From an uncultured Collinsella sp. (GTDB taxonomy: Bacteria; Actinomycetota; Coriobacteriia; Coriobacteriales; Coriobacteriaceae), in assembly GCA_900546825.1 (NCBI GenBank), contig UREE01000080.1:1-7049 (forward strand): a DNA stretch of 7,049 nt, given 5' to 3'. The notes below the pieces were generated by a model. The model searched no databases. It was not told the origin of the DNA and saw only the letters and a program-made list of their open reading frames with translations. Position 1 is the stretch's first letter. Every line of letters starts with the position of its first letter. This document shows, one piece after another, positions 5,879-7,049 of this stretch. The translations under genes were made by a program, and so were the position numbers.

Positions 5879-5887
5879 AGGCATGTG

Positions 5888-5893
5888 CTCCTC
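5888..5893 (-). promoter_or_regulatory. Ribosome site of the coiled-coil gene
   Basis: GAGGAG on the minus strand lies 9 nt before the ATG at 5878 and 3 nt before the in-frame ATG at 5884. It rules out the upstream TTG extension and leaves only a two-residue ambiguity. Confidence 0.7.
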
Positions 5894-6160
5894 ATCGTTG
5901 TTTGTCACCCTATGATAAAGTCTCGCGCCGACATCCCGTGCGCTGCAGCAAAGTTTCAAAACGTGTTCGGTGACTCGTTTGGGTAACAAATATTCGGCCT
6001 TTTTATCCAGATCGTGCTTGACATCCCCTTCGCCGAATAACGTTGTGCCGTTCGCCTGCTACGGTCTTTATTTTTCACTTGAACACGCTAAAGTTGCATT
6101 TCAGCTTTTGGTGCGTGAATTTGGACGCGCGCAGTCGGCGGGCGTGCCCGTCGTGATTTG
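5894..6160. promoter_or_regulatory. Divergent intergenic region between the coiled-coil gene and the dehydrogenase
   Basis: No gene is supported here. The stretch is visibly more AT-rich than the flanking genes and must carry both promoters. TTGACA at 6018-6023 is a perfect -35 for the plus strand, but only poor -10 matches (such as TAACGT at 6038-6043) lie near it. TATCAT on the minus strand (5912-5917) is a possible -10 for the coiled-coil gene, without a good -35. A short TTCGCCGAA palindrome at 6029-6037 follows the TTGACA and could be an operator. The dehydrogenase leader may exceed 100 nt. Confidence 0.35.
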
Positions 6161-6166
6161 AAAGGA
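6161..6166 (+). promoter_or_regulatory. Ribosome site of the dehydrogenase
   Basis: AAAGGA lies 7 nt before the ATG at 6174, followed by a T-rich spacer. It supports this start. Confidence 0.65.
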
Positions 6167-6173
6167 CTTTTTT

Positions 6174-6974
6174 ATGGGACTTTTCACTGGTAAGACCGTG
6201 ATCATCACCGGCGGCGGCAAGGCCACGCTTAAGGACGGCTCCGCTGGCTCCATCGGCTACGGCATCGATATCGCATTTGCCAAGGAGGGCGCAAACCTCG
6301 TCATTACCGGCCGCAACGTCGCCAAGCTCGAGGCTGCCAAGGAGTCTCTCGAGGCTGAGTACGGCGTTAAGGTTCTGCCTGTTCAGGCCGATGTTTCGGC
6401 TGGTCAGGACAATGAGGCCGTCGTCCAGAACGTCATCGACAAGGCTATTGAGGAGTTCGGCCGCATCGACGCCGTCGTCAACAATGCTCAGGCCAGCGCC
6501 TCGGGCGTGACCATCGCCGATCACACCATGGACCAGTTCAACCTGGCCATCTACTCCGGTCTGTATGCCACCTATCTGTACATGCAGAAGGCCTATCCGC
6601 ACCTGAAGGAGACCAAGGGTTCCGTGGTCAACTTTGCTTCGGGCGCCGGCCTGTTTGGCAACTATGGCCAGTGCAGCTATGCCGCCGCCAAGGAAGGCAT
6701 CCGCGGCCTGACCCGCGTTGCTGCCAACGAGTGGGGTCCCGACGGCATCAACGTCAACATCGTGTGCCCGCTTGCTTGGACCGCTGCGCTCGAGAACTTC
6801 CAGGATGCCTATCCCGAGGCGTTCAAGGCTAACGTCCACATGCCGCCGGCGGGCCACTACGGCGACGTCGAGAAGGAGATCGGCCGCGTGGTCGTTCAGC
6901 TCTGCGGCCCCGACTTTAAGTATATGAACGGCGAGACCGTCACCCTCGAGGGCGGCATGGGCCAGCGGCCCTAA
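6174..6974 (+). CDS. Short-chain dehydrogenase, candidate NADP-dependent 12-alpha-hydroxysteroid dehydrogenase
   Basis: A complete 266-residue classical-type SDR. It has a glycine-rich cofactor loop TGGGKA (12-17) with SIGYGI (26-31), TGRN (45-48, where the Arg after strand 2 suits NADP), a DV at 73-74, NNAQASASG (103-111), the active-site Ser S156 in NFASGAG, and Y169-x3-K173. The C-terminus is LEGGMGQRP. From memory, ITGGGKA-SIGYGI, NNAQASASGV, YSGLYA, ASGAG-GN-GQ-SYAAAKEGIRGL and ETITLEGGMG-RP are hallmarks of clostridial bile-acid 12-alpha-hydroxysteroid dehydrogenases, which interconvert the 12-hydroxyl and 12-oxo groups of cholate-type bile acids. Relative to the clostridial enzyme as I remember it, about 7-8 residues (18-25) are inserted in the cofactor loop. 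The SDR catalytic Asn position falls in YSGLYA and is Ser or Gly. The gene appears monocistronic, and a repeat element starts two bases after its stop. The SDR fold is certain; the bile-acid substrate is likely but inferred. Confidence 0.85.
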   Translation: MGLFTGKTVIITGGGKATLKDGSAGSIGYGIDIAFAKEGANLVITGRNVAKLEAAKESLEAEYGVKVLPVQADVSAGQDNEAVVQNVIDKAIEEFGRIDAVVNNAQASASGVTIADHTMDQFNLAIYSGLYATYLYMQKAYPHLKETKGSVVNFASGAGLFGNYGQCSYAAAKEGIRGLTRVAANEWGPDGINVNIVCPLAWTAALENFQDAYPEAFKANVHMPPAGHYGDVEKEIGRVVVQLCGPDFKYMNGETVTLEGGMGQRP

Positions 6975-6975
6975 C

Positions 6976-7049
6976 AGTTACGCGGTTCTACGAACCGCGT
7001 AACCAGTTGACGCTGCAAACCCGCCAGAGCGGCAATCTGCCTTTCAACT
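6976..7049 (+). repeat. Intergenic repeat element, copy B (cut by the window end)
   Basis: GTTACGCGGTTC (6977-6988) and GAACCGCGTAAC (6992-7003) form a perfect 12-bp stem with loop TAC, starting two bases after the dehydrogenase stop. The tail from 7009 repeats GACGCTGCAAACCC, AGCGGCAATCTG and TTCAA of copy A at identical spacing. The outer GTTACG/CGTAAC and the loop are shared, while the inner arm bases differ from copy A with pairing kept. The downstream half of a rod like that of copy A would lie beyond the window. Confidence 0.8.

Noticed and set aside
5300..5986. Plus-strand open frame of 228 codons opposite the start of the coiled-coil gene
   Set aside because: It is a Gly-rich shadow of the Asp/Glu/Ala-rich coding strand and has no ribosome site.
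5879..5989. N-terminal extension of the coiled-coil protein to a TTG at 5989
   Set aside because: There is no ribosome site before the TTG, and the added residues do not resemble the acidic head. GAGGAG at 5888-5893 marks the internal ATG.
5970..6161. Small plus-strand open frame (63 codons, GTG start) in the divergent intergenic region
   Set aside because: It has no ribosome site and a composition unlike the window's genes, and its stop falls at the dehydrogenase ribosome site. It is probably leader or promoter DNA.
6174..6974. Collinsella-type 7-beta-hydroxysteroid dehydrogenase
   Set aside because: The sequence does not resemble the 7-beta enzyme as I remember it (different N-terminus, cofactor loop and active-site context). 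The motifs fit the 12-alpha type far better.

Overview
The window looks like ordinary chromosome from a GC-rich anaerobic gut actinomycete. A member of Coriobacteriia close to Collinsella or Eggerthella is the best guess. This is inferred from the high GC, strong GC3 codon choice, clean AGGAG-type ribosome sites, the queH-queA pair, and a dehydrogenase that resembles the 12-alpha-hydroxysteroid dehydrogenases of intestinal bile-acid modifiers. No database was searched, so the species is not established.

Layout. Bases 1-1176 (minus strand) hold the N-terminal 392 residues of a methionyl-tRNA-synthetase-like class I aminoacyl-tRNA synthetase; its KMSKS half lies outside the window. A 132-bp divergent intergenic region follows, with a candidate extended -10 on each of the two strands and a very stable GC-rich hairpin in the synthetase leader. 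Three plus-strand genes come next: a small membrane-embedded HExxH protein (1309-1878), queH (1909-2490) and queA (2555-3772). QueA and QueH carry out the last two steps of queuosine synthesis in tRNA. A long coiled-coil protein with a C-terminal membrane anchor (4106-5878, minus strand) converges on queA. It is divergent from a short-chain dehydrogenase (6174-6974, plus strand) across a 295-bp intergenic region.

The least ordinary part is the non-coding DNA. Directly at the stop codons of queA and of the dehydrogenase, two unrelated genes, sit two copies of the same element. Each is a perfect 12-13 bp stem with a TAC loop, followed by a conserved tail of about 45 nt. The inner stem sequences differ between the copies but stay complementary, which points to selection on structure. 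In the queA copy the tail is one arm of a longer rod-like fold (3811-3913). Three further long palindromes sharing a GGGGACGT core follow back to back (3935-4108), and the last one includes the stop codon of the coiled-coil gene. Together they fill the 333-bp gap between the convergent genes.

The genes do not form one pathway. queH and queA work together. The synthetase-like gene, the zincin-like protein, the coiled-coil protein and the dehydrogenase are separate units. The most useful leads are the covarying repeat family, the altered amino-acid pocket of the MetRS-like enzyme, and the bile-acid assignment of the dehydrogenase.
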